Of a DNA stretch of 33,987 bases, positions 15,957 through 23,636 are shown piece by piece (within the stretch, counting starts at the first letter, position 1; each line of letters starts with the position of its first letter). A program made the translations under genes and the position numbers. The notes beneath the pieces are model-generated. The model made no database searches and was not told where the DNA came from. It worked only from the letters and a program-made list of their open reading frames with translations. Origin of the DNA: Pseudomonadota bacterium (lineage in GTDB: Bacteria > Pseudomonadota > Alphaproteobacteria > Rhizobiales > Devosiaceae); contig JAEYTY010000030.1 in assembly GCA_023433775.1 (NCBI GenBank), forward strand, positions 1 to 33,987. Direction: 5' to 3'.

Positions 15957-16382
15957 TCAGAAGGGTTTGACGATGACGGCGATGACAATGCCGATCATCA
16001 GCACAGTCGGAACTTCATTGATCATGCGGAAATATTTCTGCGGCTTGTCATTGGCGTCCCGGGCAAAGGCTTTCTGGTGCCGGGCCAGAATACCATGGCA
16101 AGCCGAGAGGAGGATAACCAGCGCGGCTTTCAGCCAGGGCCAGCCAGCGCTCCAATCCACAATACCCATGGCCACCATGGAGAGGCCAAAAACCCAGGTC
16201 GCGATCATGGCCGGGGTCGTGATCCCCCGCAGCAGCCGGCGCTCCATAACCTTGAAGGTTTCGGACTGAGCCGAGCCGATCTCGGTCACGCTGTGATAGA
16301 CGAATAATCGCGGCAGATAGAGCATTCCGGCCATCCAGGCGATGACCGAAATCACATGCAGCGCTTTGACCCATTCGATCAT
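15957..16382 (-). CDS. hemJ: Protoporphyrinogen oxidase HemJ
   Basis: 141 aa, four predicted membrane helices. The N-terminal MIEWVKALHVISVIAWMAGM contains the family's conserved His9, and LPRLFVYH follows. Near the end FRMINEVPTVLMIGIVI is characteristic of the UPF0093/HemJ family. It oxidises protoporphyrinogen IX in the inner membrane in bacteria lacking HemG/HemY. The start is one base after the hemE stop, so haem genes hemE-hemJ are a coupled pair. Confidence 0.92.
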   Translation of the reverse strand: MIEWVKALHVISVIAWMAGMLYLPRLFVYHSVTEIGSAQSETFKVMERRLLRGITTPAMIATWVFGLSMVAMGIVDWSAGWPWLKAALVILLSACHGILARHQKAFARDANDKPQKYFRMINEVPTVLMIGIVIAVIVKPF

Positions 16383-16383
16383 T

Positions 16384-17427
16384 CTACCCCCGGCGGACCA
16401 ATTCGATCAGGCGTTCAACATGCGCAATCGGCGTTTCCGGCACGATGCCGTGACCCAGATTGAAGATATGCGGCCGATCGCCAAAGCCATCGAGAATCTT
16501 GCGCACCTGGCTATCAAGGGCTTCGCCGCCCACAACCAGCCGCAGCGGATCAAGATTGCCCTGCACCGGCAAGGTTTTTGGCAAGGCTGAGCGGACAAAG
16601 TCAATCGGCGTCGCATAATCGATGCCCAGCGCATTGACCTTGGTCACCTCGGCATAGCGGGCAAGATTGCCGGCCGCGCCGCGCGGAAAGCCGATTACCG
16701 GCGCGCCGGGAATGCGCTCGCGAAGCCCAGCGACAATGCGCCGGTTGGGTTCGAGCACCTGGCGGGCAAAGGCGGTGTCGTCGAGATTGAGCGCCCAGCT
16801 TTCAAAAAGCTGCACCACGTCGGCACCAGCTTCAAACTGGGCGGCCAGATAATTGATGCTGGTTTCGACAAGGACATCCATCAGCCGATCAAAAGCCTCT
16901 GGATGCTCGAGCGCAAAGCGGCGGGCGATCCATTGATCGGGCGAGCCACGGCCGCCCAGCATATAGGTCGCCACAGTCCAGGGCGAACCGCAGAAGCCGA
17001 TCAGGGTCTTTTCAGGCGGCAGGACCGCCCGCAGACGCCGGACGGTTTCCAGAACGGGCTGGAGGTGCGTGATAGCGCGATCGGGATCAAGCCGCTCGAC
17101 ATCACCAGCGCACAGAGCCTCAAGAACCGGACCTTCGCCCGGCTCAAAGCGAACCACCTGCCCTAGGGCATCTGGCACAACGAGAATGTCGGAAAACAAT
17201 ATCGCTGCATCGAGATCGAAGCGCCGCAAAGGCTGCAGGGTGACCTCGACAGCCAGATCGGGCGTATAGCAGAGATCGAGAAAATCTCGGGCCTGCGTCC
17301 GGGTCTCACGATATTCGGGCAGATAGCGTCCCGCCTGTCGCATGATCCAGAGCGGCGGCTTTTCCTGGCGCTGTCCCAGCACGGTCGCCAGGAGGGGTTT
17401 GTGGGGCACTGCGCTCAAAAGGACCAA
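16384..17427 (-). CDS. hemE: Uroporphyrinogen decarboxylase
   Basis: 347 aa TIM barrel that removes four acetate carboxyls from uroporphyrinogen III to give coproporphyrinogen III. Active-site signatures: WIMRQAGRYLPEYR with Arg30 and Arg34, LFSDILVVPDALG with the catalytic Asp80, GFCGSPWT, FESWA, and NLGHGIVPETP at the C-terminus. The start is a TTG at 17427 (AGGGG eight bases upstream); TTG at 17418 with GGAAGG nine bases upstream is equally possible. It borders the putative replication origin, as hemE does in Caulobacter and Sinorhizobium. Confidence 0.96.
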   Translation of the reverse strand: MVLLSAVPHKPLLATVLGQRQEKPPLWIMRQAGRYLPEYRETRTQARDFLDLCYTPDLAVEVTLQPLRRFDLDAAILFSDILVVPDALGQVVRFEPGEGPVLEALCAGDVERLDPDRAITHLQPVLETVRRLRAVLPPEKTLIGFCGSPWTVATYMLGGRGSPDQWIARRFALEHPEAFDRLMDVLVETSINYLAAQFEAGADVVQLFESWALNLDDTAFARQVLEPNRRIVAGLRERIPGAPVIGFPRGAAGNLARYAEVTKVNALGIDYATPIDFVRSALPKTLPVQGNLDPLRLVVGGEALDSQVRKILDGFGDRPHIFNLGHGIVPETPIAHVERLIELVRRG

Positions 17428-17547
17428 CCTTCCAGACCCCTAAAAGAGTCTGTCTTGCTTAGTATCATTATCTTCATGGCGGTGTTTTGCTGCAATTCCT
17501 CGCCATCCACAATCGCCGCGTCGGTGACACTTGCGCGCAGGCCATGA

Positions 17548-17562
17548 TTAACGAGGTGTTAA
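17548..17562. promoter_or_regulatory. CtrA box 1 in the origin
   Basis: TTAACGAGGTGTTAA, an exact TTAA-N7-TTAA match. In Caulobacter phosphorylated CtrA binds such boxes in the origin and represses initiation. Confidence 0.75.
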
Positions 17563-17605
17563 TGACGCCTCTGGACAAGCTGGCTTTGACCCCAAACCAG
17601 CATGG

Positions 17606-17620
17606 TTAATCTTTGGTTAA
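17606..17620. promoter_or_regulatory. CtrA box 2 in the origin
   Basis: TTAATCTTTGGTTAA, a second exact TTAA-N7-TTAA, 58 bp from the first and immediately beside the GANTC cluster. Confidence 0.75.
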
Positions 17621-17626
17621 GACGGC

Positions 17627-17651
17627 GAGTCCGGAGTCAAGGATTCGATTC
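17627..17651. promoter_or_regulatory. Cluster of four GANTC (CcrM) methylation sites
   Basis: GAGTC at 17627 and 17634, GATTC at 17642 and 17647: four sites in 25 bp, the last two directly adjacent. CcrM methylates the adenine in GANTC late in the alphaproteobacterial cell cycle, so this stretch could report replication state. Confidence 0.7.
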
Positions 17652-17840
17652 CGGCTGTGGAAGACCGGGCGAATATCTCTGCTGTGCCCGAGACCTCTTT
17701 CCCCAGACCTTTCCATAGGCCTCGACCCACCTGCCATCGAAACGATCTGTTAACTAATTCAGAGCCAAGTCGAACAAGTTTAGCTCCGCCCGAAACTTGC
17801 AGCCACTATCCCCAATTCCGGCTTGAGCTGGGGATGACAG

Positions 17841-17849
17841 TGTGGAAAA
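17841..17849 (-). promoter_or_regulatory. Best DnaA box of the origin region
   Basis: TGTGGAAAA, i.e. TTTTCCACA on the minus strand, one mismatch from TTATCCACA. It lies 9 bp before the maf start, with a weaker box (TGGGGATGA, 17829-17837) next to it. Confidence 0.5.
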
Positions 17850-17858
17850 CATTCATCC

Positions 17859-18461
17859 ATGCTGATCCTTGCCTCAGGAAGTTCGACCCGCAAAGCCTTG
17901 CTGGACAAGGCCGGGCTGCGCTTTGACGTGGTGCCGGCGACGATTGATGAACGGCGCATCGAAGCTGAGGCACTTGAGCAGGGTGCCGATGGCCAGGACA
18001 TTGCCCTGCTGCTCGCCCAGCACAAGGCCATGGCGGTTTCCAAAGCACATCCCGATGCTTTTGTGATCGGCGCCGACCAGACTTTGGCGCTGGGGCTCGA
18101 GCTTTTGCACAAGCCTGGTAACCGCGTCGATGCGGTCAACCAGCTCGACCATCTGCGCGGCAAGACCCATCGGCTTCATGCGGCGGTGACGCTGGTGCAG
18201 AACGAGCAATTGCTCTGGTCCGATATGCAAAGCGCTGAACTGACCATGCGCGATTTTTCGCCCGAAGAACGCGACCTCGTCCTCGATCTGGAGGGCGATG
18301 CTGTGCTTGGTTCGGTGGGCGGCTATCGGCTGGAGGGTCCATCGATCCGGCTCTTTGAAACGGTCGCCGGCGACTATTTCACCATTCTGGGCCTGCCCCT
18401 GCTGCCGCTATTGGCGGCGCTGCGCGATTATGCGCCTGCCCTTCTCGAAAAACAGGCGTGA
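17859..18461 (+). CDS. Maf-family nucleoside triphosphate pyrophosphatase
   Basis: 200 aa. Maf/HAM1-like fold that hydrolyses modified or non-canonical nucleotides to monophosphates. The N-terminal LILASGSSTRKALL (2-15) carries the conserved Ser/Arg motif. Ile-Asp-Glu-Arg (28-31), AQHKAMAVS and the catalytic-region IGADQTLAL follow, and later DAVLGSVGGYRLEG corresponds to the family's GKAGAYxIxG region. Which Maf subfamily (dTTP/UTP or 7-methyl-GTP) cannot be read safely. It is the first gene to the right of the putative origin and begins the maf-aroE-coaE-dnaQ operon. No good ribosome-binding site precedes ATG 17859; a DnaA-box-like sequence is there instead. Confidence 0.9.
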   Translation: MLILASGSSTRKALLDKAGLRFDVVPATIDERRIEAEALEQGADGQDIALLLAQHKAMAVSKAHPDAFVIGADQTLALGLELLHKPGNRVDAVNQLDHLRGKTHRLHAAVTLVQNEQLLWSDMQSAELTMRDFSPEERDLVLDLEGDAVLGSVGGYRLEGPSIRLFETVAGDYFTILGLPLLPLLAALRDYAPALLEKQA

Positions 18462-19294
18462 CCGTGACCAAAAAGGCCTTTGTTATCGGGCACCCCATCG
18501 CCCATTCGCGCTCGCCGCTGATCCATGGGACATGGCTGGCCGAACATGGCATTGATGGCTCCTACGAGGCCATCGACGTTGCGCCCGAAGCATTGCCCCG
18601 CTTTTTCGAGCGCTTGCGCAGCGGCGAATTTGCCGGTGGCAATGTCACCATTCCGCACAAGCAGGATGTCTTTGCCCTCTGCGACAGCGTCGATGCGCTG
18701 GCGCACCAGATCGGCGCGGTCAATACGCTGGTGGTCAAGGACGGCAAGGTGCATGGCACCAATACCGACTATCTGGGCTTTCTGGGCAATCTCGACGCAG
18801 AGGCCCCGGGATGGTCGGATGGGACAAGCCAAGCCATTGTCATCGGCGCCGGCGGCGCGGCGCGGGCCATTCTCGTGGCATTAGCGGAGCGGGGCATAGG
18901 CCAGGTTCATGTGCTCAACCGTACCCAAGCCAATGCAAAGGCGCTGGTGGACGCGATGGATGGACCCTTTGCCGCGCATGGCTTTGAGGCCTTTGCCGAA
19001 CTGGCGCCGCAGACCGGGATCGTCGTCAATACCAGTTCCATCGGGATGCATGGCACGCGGTTTGACTGGCTGGATATGACGCTGCTGCCGAAAACGGCGC
19101 TGGTGACGGACATTGTCTATACGCCGCTGGTGACGCCACTACTGGCCGAAGCCGCGAAACACGGGCTGCGCACGGTCGACGGGTTGGGCATGTTGCTGCA
19201 TCAGGCCGTGCCGGGCTTTGCCGCCTGGTTTGGCGTGACGCCCGAAGTCACCCCGGCGCTGCGGGCCGCCGTTGAAGCGACGCTGGATCATTAG
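18458..19294 (+). CDS. aroE: Shikimate dehydrogenase (NADP+)
   Basis: 278 aa. Reduces 3-dehydroshikimate to shikimate in aromatic amino-acid synthesis. Substrate motif HSRSPLIHGTW (16-26), GNVTIPHKQD with catalytic Lys68, GTNTDYLGF, and NADP-binding GAGGAARAILVAL followed by NRT. It starts at GTG 18458, overlapping the maf stop as GTGA; GTG 18464 is an alternative. It is translationally coupled in the maf-aroE-coaE-dnaQ string. Confidence 0.96.
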   Translation: MTVTKKAFVIGHPIAHSRSPLIHGTWLAEHGIDGSYEAIDVAPEALPRFFERLRSGEFAGGNVTIPHKQDVFALCDSVDALAHQIGAVNTLVVKDGKVHGTNTDYLGFLGNLDAEAPGWSDGTSQAIVIGAGGAARAILVALAERGIGQVHVLNRTQANAKALVDAMDGPFAAHGFEAFAELAPQTGIVVNTSSIGMHGTRFDWLDMTLLPKTALVTDIVYTPLVTPLLAEAAKHGLRTVDGLGMLLHQAVPGFAAWFGVTPEVTPALRAAVEATLDH

Positions 19295-19295
19295 C

Positions 19296-19892
19296 ATGTG
19301 GGCCATTGGCGTTACCGGCTCCATCGCTACCGGCAAATCCACCGTGCTGGAGGCTTTTGCCAAACAAGGCGTTCCGGTCTTTTCCGCCGATGCGGCGGTG
19401 GCCGAGCTCTATGCCGGTGAAGCGGTCGGGGCGGTCGAGGCGCTGTTTCCCGGTGTGGTCAGCAATGGGATCGTGGATCGCCAGAAACTGGCCCAGCGCC
19501 TTGCCGCCGATCCATCCGGCTTTGCCCGGCTTGAAGCTTTGGTGCATCCGATGGTGCGGGCGCGGATTGCCGATTTCATCAAAAATGCTGCAGCGCGGGG
19601 CGAACCTGTGGTCGCGGTGGAAGTGCCGCTGCTGTTTGAAAGCGGCCATGATTATGGCTTTGACGCCATCGCCGTCACCCATGTCGACGAGGAGGTTCAA
19701 AAAGCCCGCATCATGGCACGGCCCGGAATGACCGGGGATAAACGCGATGCTTTGCTTGCCCGGCAGCTGCCACAGGCCGAAAAGATGAAGCGGGCCACCT
19801 ATCTTTTCGACACATCGCGCAGCCGCGCCGATATCGAGCACATGGTGGCCGAACTGGTGGCGGGCATCAGGGCGGCACAGGGCAGGACATGA
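19296..19892 (+). CDS. coaE: Dephospho-CoA kinase
   Basis: 198 aa from ATG 19296, one base after the aroE stop; the in-frame extension to 19272 lies inside aroE. Final step of coenzyme A synthesis, phosphorylating the ribose 3'-OH. Walker A GSIATGKST (8-16) has Ala where many homologues have Gly. FSADAAVAELY carries the substrate Asp, HPMVR and VEVPLLFE follow. Its last four bases overlap the dnaQ start (ATGA). Confidence 0.95.
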   Translation: MWAIGVTGSIATGKSTVLEAFAKQGVPVFSADAAVAELYAGEAVGAVEALFPGVVSNGIVDRQKLAQRLAADPSGFARLEALVHPMVRARIADFIKNAAARGEPVVAVEVPLLFESGHDYGFDAIAVTHVDEEVQKARIMARPGMTGDKRDALLARQLPQAEKMKRATYLFDTSRSRADIEHMVAELVAGIRAAQGRT

Positions 19893-20587
19893 TCCGGGAA
19901 ATCGTACTCGACACCGAAACCACCGGCCTGTCGCCCACCGGCGGCGATCGCCTGGTTGAAATCGGCTGTGTCGAGCTGATCAACCACATTCCAACCGGCA
20001 AGAATTTTCACGTCTATATCAACCCCCAGCGCTCCATGCCCGAAGAGGCGTTTCGCGTGCATGGGCTGAGCGAGGAATTTCTCGCCGATAAGCCCGTGTT
20101 CCGCGATGTGGCCGGGGATTTTCTCGACTTTATCGGCGACGCCACGCTGGTCATCCACAATGCCCCTTTCGACATGGGCTTTCTCAATCACCAGCTCGAA
20201 ATTTCCGGGCACAAGACCCTCACCAACACTGTCATCGACACGGTGATGGTGGCGCGGCAAAAGCATCCGGGCGCCCGCGTGAGCCTCGATGCGCTCTGCA
20301 AGCATTATGGCATCGACAATTCGCGCCGCACGCTGCATGGCGCGCTGCTCGACAGCGAGATCCTGGCCGAGGTCTATCTCGAGCTGATCGGCGGCAAGCA
20401 GGTAAGCCTGGCGCTGGTGGCCGATAATCAGGTTGCCGTCAGCATTGCCGGCACGGAGCGTATTCCGGCGCGTGTCCGTCCAAATCCCCTGCCGGGTCGT
20501 CTCAGCGCCGCCGAAGCCGAGGCCCATTCGGCGCTGGTGGCTAAAATGGGCGATAGCGCCATTTGGGCCCAGTATAGCCAGGGCTGA
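19889..20587 (+). CDS. dnaQ: DNA polymerase III epsilon subunit (proofreading exonuclease)
   Basis: 232 aa. DEDDh exonuclease: DTETTG (Asp8, Glu10), HNAPFDMGFLN (second Asp), and HGALLDSEILAEVYLEL with the His and Asp of ExoIII. After about residue 175 a short tail likely binds the alpha subunit. It is the last gene of maf-aroE-coaE-dnaQ and overlaps coaE by four bases. A hairpin terminator lies just after the stop. Confidence 0.96.
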   Translation: MIREIVLDTETTGLSPTGGDRLVEIGCVELINHIPTGKNFHVYINPQRSMPEEAFRVHGLSEEFLADKPVFRDVAGDFLDFIGDATLVIHNAPFDMGFLNHQLEISGHKTLTNTVIDTVMVARQKHPGARVSLDALCKHYGIDNSRRTLHGALLDSEILAEVYLELIGGKQVSLALVADNQVAVSIAGTERIPARVRPNPLPGRLSAAEAEAHSALVAKMGDSAIWAQYSQG

Positions 20588-20603
20588 TGCACCGGGGATA
20601 AAA

Positions 20604-20628
20604 AAGCCCCGGCGCGGTGCCGGGGCTT
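20604..20628. terminator. Bidirectional terminator between dnaQ and secB
   Basis: AAGCCCCGGC (20604-20613) with GCCGGGGCTT (20619-20628), 5-nt loop. On the minus strand it is followed by a T6 run, making it a strong secB terminator; on the plus strand the T-tract is short. Confidence 0.85.
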
Positions 20629-20651
20629 CCAGAATTCAAATCCGAAATCGA

Positions 20652-21173
20652 TCAGTTGACCGTGCCGGGAGGGGTTTCGCCCGGGGCAGCGGCGCCGCCG
20701 GCCTGCTGCTGCTGAGCGGCGATCTTGGCAAGGTTCTGGCGGTAGATGGCGGTGAAATCCACCGGCTCCATGATCACCGGCGGGAAGCCGCCCTGCTGGG
20801 TGATGCTGGCCATGACCTGGCGGGCAAAGGGGAAGATCAGCCGCGGGCATTCGATCATCAGGAGCGGCGAAAGCTGGGCTTCCGGCACGTTCTTGAGCTT
20901 GAAGATGCCGCCATAGACCAGCTCGATATTGAACAGCACGGCATCGGCGCGGTTGGCCTTGGCGCTGAGCGTTAGTTCGACGGCGTAATTGTCGTCCGGC
21001 TGCTTCTTGACCCCGACCGAAATCGACAGGTTGAAGTTGGGATTGCCCGCGCCATTCATCATCGAGGCCGGAGCGCCCGGATTTTCGAACGACAGGTCGC
21101 GGATATACTGGCCCACCATGGTCATGCTGGGCGGATTGGCATTCTGTGCCTCGCCCGAAGTCTCGTCAGCCAT
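20652..21173 (-). CDS. secB: Protein-export chaperone SecB
   Basis: 173 aa from ATG 21173 (AAGGA six bases upstream); the longer frame to 21227 is not needed. Tetrameric cytosolic chaperone that holds preproteins unfolded for SecA. Core features: YIRDLSFENPGAP, ELTLSAKANRADAVLFNIELVYGGIF, ECPRLIFPFAR and the conserved GGFPPVIMEPVDFTAIY. A Gln/Ala/Gly/Pro-rich tail follows residue 155. It stands alone between terminator and fxsA, transcribed towards dnaQ. Confidence 0.96.
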   Translation of the reverse strand: MADETSGEAQNANPPSMTMVGQYIRDLSFENPGAPASMMNGAGNPNFNLSISVGVKKQPDDNYAVELTLSAKANRADAVLFNIELVYGGIFKLKNVPEAQLSPLLMIECPRLIFPFARQVMASITQQGGFPPVIMEPVDFTAIYRQNLAKIAAQQQQAGGAAAPGETPPGTVN

Positions 21174-21257
21174 GCTTTGTCCTTTTGCGTAAACTTGTGA
21201 GCTGAAGTGTTGGCGCGTGGCTAGCATTTTTGGCCCAAAGGAACAAGCAGGCTCGGC

Positions 21258-21725
21258 TCAGTCCCGGTCACGACGCCAGTCATCATCATCGAGATCAATG
21301 GTGCGCGGCCGGCTGATTTGCGGATCATTGACATCGGCGTGGCGGCGATAGCTGGCGCTGGTGGTTTGAACCACCGTCATGCGGCTGGCGAGCCCGGCAT
21401 AAAGCGCGGCGCGCAGCGGCGGAATGAGGAGGGCCAGCGCCACGATATCGCTGATAAAGCCGGGCAGCATGAGCAGGAACCCCGCAATGCCGATCATCAT
21501 GGCATCGAACATGGTCTGGGCCGGGAGCGTCCCGGCGCCCATATTGGAACGCAGCCGCGCCACAATGCCCAGGCCCTGCTGGCGCAGCAGCAGCCCGCCC
21601 AGCAGTGCGCCGGCAATGACCAGGGCCAGCGTCATCCAGAGCCCGACGGCCTGGCCGACCACGACGAACATGGCAATTTCAGCCAGTGGCAGCAGCAGGA
21701 AACCGAGGAGAATGAAGCGGGCCAT
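21258..21725 (-). CDS. fxsA: FxsA-family membrane protein
   Basis: 155 aa from ATG 21725 (AAGGAC upstream; ATG 21743 possible). It begins ARFILLGFLLLPLAEIAMFVVVG, then a second helix with GALLGGLLLRQQG and a third (AGFLLMLPGFISDIVALALLIPP), the typical FxsA pattern. The tail is polar and very acidic (DLDDDDW). FxsA was named as a suppressor of F exclusion of phage T7 in E. coli; its biochemical role is unknown. It is divergent from the Tim44-domain gene. Confidence 0.9.
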   Translation of the reverse strand: MARFILLGFLLLPLAEIAMFVVVGQAVGLWMTLALVIAGALLGGLLLRQQGLGIVARLRSNMGAGTLPAQTMFDAMMIGIAGFLLMLPGFISDIVALALLIPPLRAALYAGLASRMTVVQTTSASYRRHADVNDPQISRPRTIDLDDDDWRRDRD

Positions 21726-21895
21726 GAAGGGCGGTCCTTGCATATTCGTGACGATAGGGCGCGGCAATTTGCAACTCGCCCCAAGGTGAACTGGTTTTGA
21801 GCTAAAGCTTTGCCTATATATAGGACGAGTTTGGCGCCGCACGAGCGCCGCATAGACACTTTTTATTGCCGCCTCCCAAGCAAGGTGCCTGCTTT

Positions 21896-22615
21896 ATGGA
21901 CGAATTCCTCGATCTGCCCACCCTCATCGCCATTGTCGTGGCCGTTTTCGTCCTGTTCCGGCTGCGCTCGGTTCTGGGCTCGCGAACCGGCAATGAACGT
22001 CCGCCGGTGGATCGGTCGCGCTCGACACCGGTCGAGAAGCCGTCCAGCGAGGAAACCGTGGTGCCGCTGCGCCCGCGTGGCACCCAGCCGCCGGACATGG
22101 ATGAAGAACGCCGCTCCCGCAAGCTTGAAGCGGAAATCGAACAGGCCTCCGCCGGCAATGCCGAATTGGCGGCCGGCCTCCGCGCCGTGGCCGAGGCTGA
22201 CGCGACCTTCACGCCCAAATCTTTCATCGAAGGCGCCAAGCAGGCCTATGAGATGATCGTCACGGCCTATGCCGAAGGTGACCGGGCAACGCTCAAGAAC
22301 CTGCTCGACAAGGATGTGTTCGAGGACTTTCAGCGCGCCATCGCCGAGCGCGAAGCGGCCAACCAGAAGGTCGACTTCACCTTTGTCGGTCTGCCGAAAA
22401 TCCAGTTCGCCGATGCCGAATTTGACCGCAAGAATGTGCTGGTGACAATCCGCTTCAATGCCGAAGTGGTGTCGGCCACCCGCGACAGCGAGGGCAATCT
22501 GGTCGAGGGCAATGCCGATCAGGTCCAGACCCTGGCTGATGAATGGACTTTTGCGCGCAACCCCAAGTCGCGCGATCCGAACTGGAAAGTCGTCACGACC
22601 AGCCATCTCGACTGA
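21896..22615 (+). CDS. Tim44/TimA-domain membrane-anchored protein
   Basis: 239 aa from ATG 21896 (AAGGTG upstream). One N-terminal membrane helix (LPTLIAIVVAVFVLFRLRSVLG, with the first Asp/Glu residues outside), a charged Pro-rich linker, then a Tim44-like domain from about residue 95 (FIEGAKQAYEMIVTAYAEGDRATLKNLL, later DEWTFARN). The Caulobacter homologue TimA is a membrane protein of unknown transport-related role. Clustering with secB and fxsA is common in alphaproteobacteria. No other function can be read. Confidence 0.9.
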   Translation: MDEFLDLPTLIAIVVAVFVLFRLRSVLGSRTGNERPPVDRSRSTPVEKPSSEETVVPLRPRGTQPPDMDEERRSRKLEAEIEQASAGNAELAAGLRAVAEADATFTPKSFIEGAKQAYEMIVTAYAEGDRATLKNLLDKDVFEDFQRAIAEREAANQKVDFTFVGLPKIQFADAEFDRKNVLVTIRFNAEVVSATRDSEGNLVEGNADQVQTLADEWTFARNPKSRDPNWKVVTTSHLD

Positions 22616-22639
22616 TCGCGTCCGGCAGGTTCTGGTCCC

Positions 22640-23233
22640 ATGTCCAAGCGCAATTCCCGGCGCCTGCCGCACGACTTCCATCTCTGGACCAGCGTCGCCG
22701 CAACGGTTGAACCGCTGCGGCGCAAGGGTCTTCTGAAACTGGGCAGCACACCCCTGCCCCTTCCTGAAGACCACAGCGCCGAGCCGGAGCCCATGGTCAA
22801 GCGCGCGCCCAGTGGTCCGCTCAAACCGGGAAAACCCTTCCTGCCGCCCTATCGGCCACCGGTTTCCGGCGCGCCGCCGCCTGACAAGGCGGTCGATCCA
22901 GCCATTCACAAAAAGGTCCGGCGTGGGCGGATCGAGATTGATGGCACCATCGATCTTCATGGCATGACCCAGTCTGAAGCGCGCGAGGCGCTGCATGGCT
23001 TTGTCATGTCCCGATCGGCTCGTGGCGCCCGCACGATTCTGGTCATCACCGGCAAGGGCGCCCGCGTTGAGGACGATTATATCGCCGCCATGAGCGAGCG
23101 GGGAATATTGCGCACCATGCTGCCGATCTGGCTCAGCGAACCGGGCCTTGCGCAACTGGTGTCGGGCTGGAGCGTGGCGGCGCGGGGCCATGGTGGAGAG
23201 GGGGCGTGGTATGTGCGCCTGCGGCGCCGATGA
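22640..23233 (+). CDS. Smr (MutS2-type) domain protein
   Basis: 197 aa. The first 95 residues are Pro-rich and low complexity. An Smr nuclease-like domain follows, with IDLHGMTQSEAREALHGFV (the DLHG motif near 105) and LVITGKGAR (TGKG loop). Smr domains nick or bind branched DNA or RNA, but the substrate of stand-alone members is unknown. It starts 24 bp after the Tim44-domain gene and its stop overlaps the XRE gene (ATGA). Confidence 0.93.
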   Translation: MSKRNSRRLPHDFHLWTSVAATVEPLRRKGLLKLGSTPLPLPEDHSAEPEPMVKRAPSGPLKPGKPFLPPYRPPVSGAPPPDKAVDPAIHKKVRRGRIEIDGTIDLHGMTQSEAREALHGFVMSRSARGARTILVITGKGARVEDDYIAAMSERGILRTMLPIWLSEPGLAQLVSGWSVAARGHGGEGAWYVRLRRR

Positions 23234-23601
23234 CCCCGCTTGGCGCAAAACTGCGGGCCATGCGCGAAGCGCGCGGCATATCATTGAAGGAAATGGCGGC
23301 GGCGATCAATGTGTCGAGCGCTTATCTGTCGGCGCTGGAACATGGCCATCGCGGCCGCCCGACGGGATTTTTGCTGCACCGCATCATCGCCTTCTTCAAC
23401 GTCATCTGGGACGAGGCTGAAGAGCTGCAGCGGCTGGCCGAAATCAGCGACCCGAAAGTGACCATCGATACCGGCGGCTTGCTGCCCGAGGCGACCGAGC
23501 TGACCAATCGCCTGCGCGACAATATCGACCGGCTTGATCCGGAGGATATGAAATTCCTCCGCGACGAGCTGATGAAACGCGCCGGGCGCAAGCGCGGGTA
23601 A
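23230..23601 (+). CDS. XRE-family transcriptional regulator
   Basis: 123 aa. Helix-turn-helix in residues 4-60: LGAKLRAMREARGISLKEMA, then INVSSAYLSALEHGHRGRPT. The C-terminal half ends in DPEDMKFLRDELMKRAGRK and has no recognisable effector domain. ATG at 23230 overlaps the Smr-gene stop, so the two are co-translated. It converges on hslU. Targets are unknown. Confidence 0.92.
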   Translation: MTPLGAKLRAMREARGISLKEMAAAINVSSAYLSALEHGHRGRPTGFLLHRIIAFFNVIWDEAEELQRLAEISDPKVTIDTGGLLPEATELTNRLRDNIDRLDPEDMKFLRDELMKRAGRKRG

Positions 23602-23603
23602 AA

Positions 23604-23627
23604 GCCCTCCTCCCGTGGGAGAAGGGC
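23604..23627. terminator. Hairpin between convergent XRE and hslU genes
   Basis: GCCCT-C-CTCCC (23604-23614) pairs with GGGAG-A-AGGGC (23617-23627), one internal mismatch, 2-nt spacer. It lies between the two stop codons. There is no strong T-run on either side, so it is a likely but imperfect bidirectional terminator. Confidence 0.5.
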
Positions 23628-23636
23628 AATTGATCT

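Larger units (their letters stand above)
17428..17858. other. oriC: Putative chromosomal replication origin (hemE-maf gap)
   Basis: This 431-bp non-coding gap lies between divergent hemE and maf, the location of the origin in Caulobacter (Cori next to hemE) and Sinorhizobium. It holds two exact CtrA boxes (17548-17562, 17606-17620), a cluster of four GANTC methylation sites (17627-17651) plus one at 17446, and degenerate DnaA boxes: CCATCCACA 17503, TGTGGAAGA 17656, CTATCCCCA 17806, TGGGGATGA 17829 and TGTGGAAAA 17841. Flanking sequence near 17455-17480 is relatively AT-rich. No strict TTATCCACA is present. parAB and most parS sites are 1.5-9 kb to the left. Genes on both sides mostly run outward. 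Confidence 0.75.

Noticed and set aside
17641..17660. tRNA T-arm-like GGATTCGATTCC
   Set aside because: No acceptor, D or anticodon stem can be built around it. It is better explained by the two GATTC methylation sites.
21863..23284. 473-aa minus-strand ORF
   Set aside because: Antisense to the Tim44-domain and Smr genes, both of which have clear domains and ribosome-binding sites.
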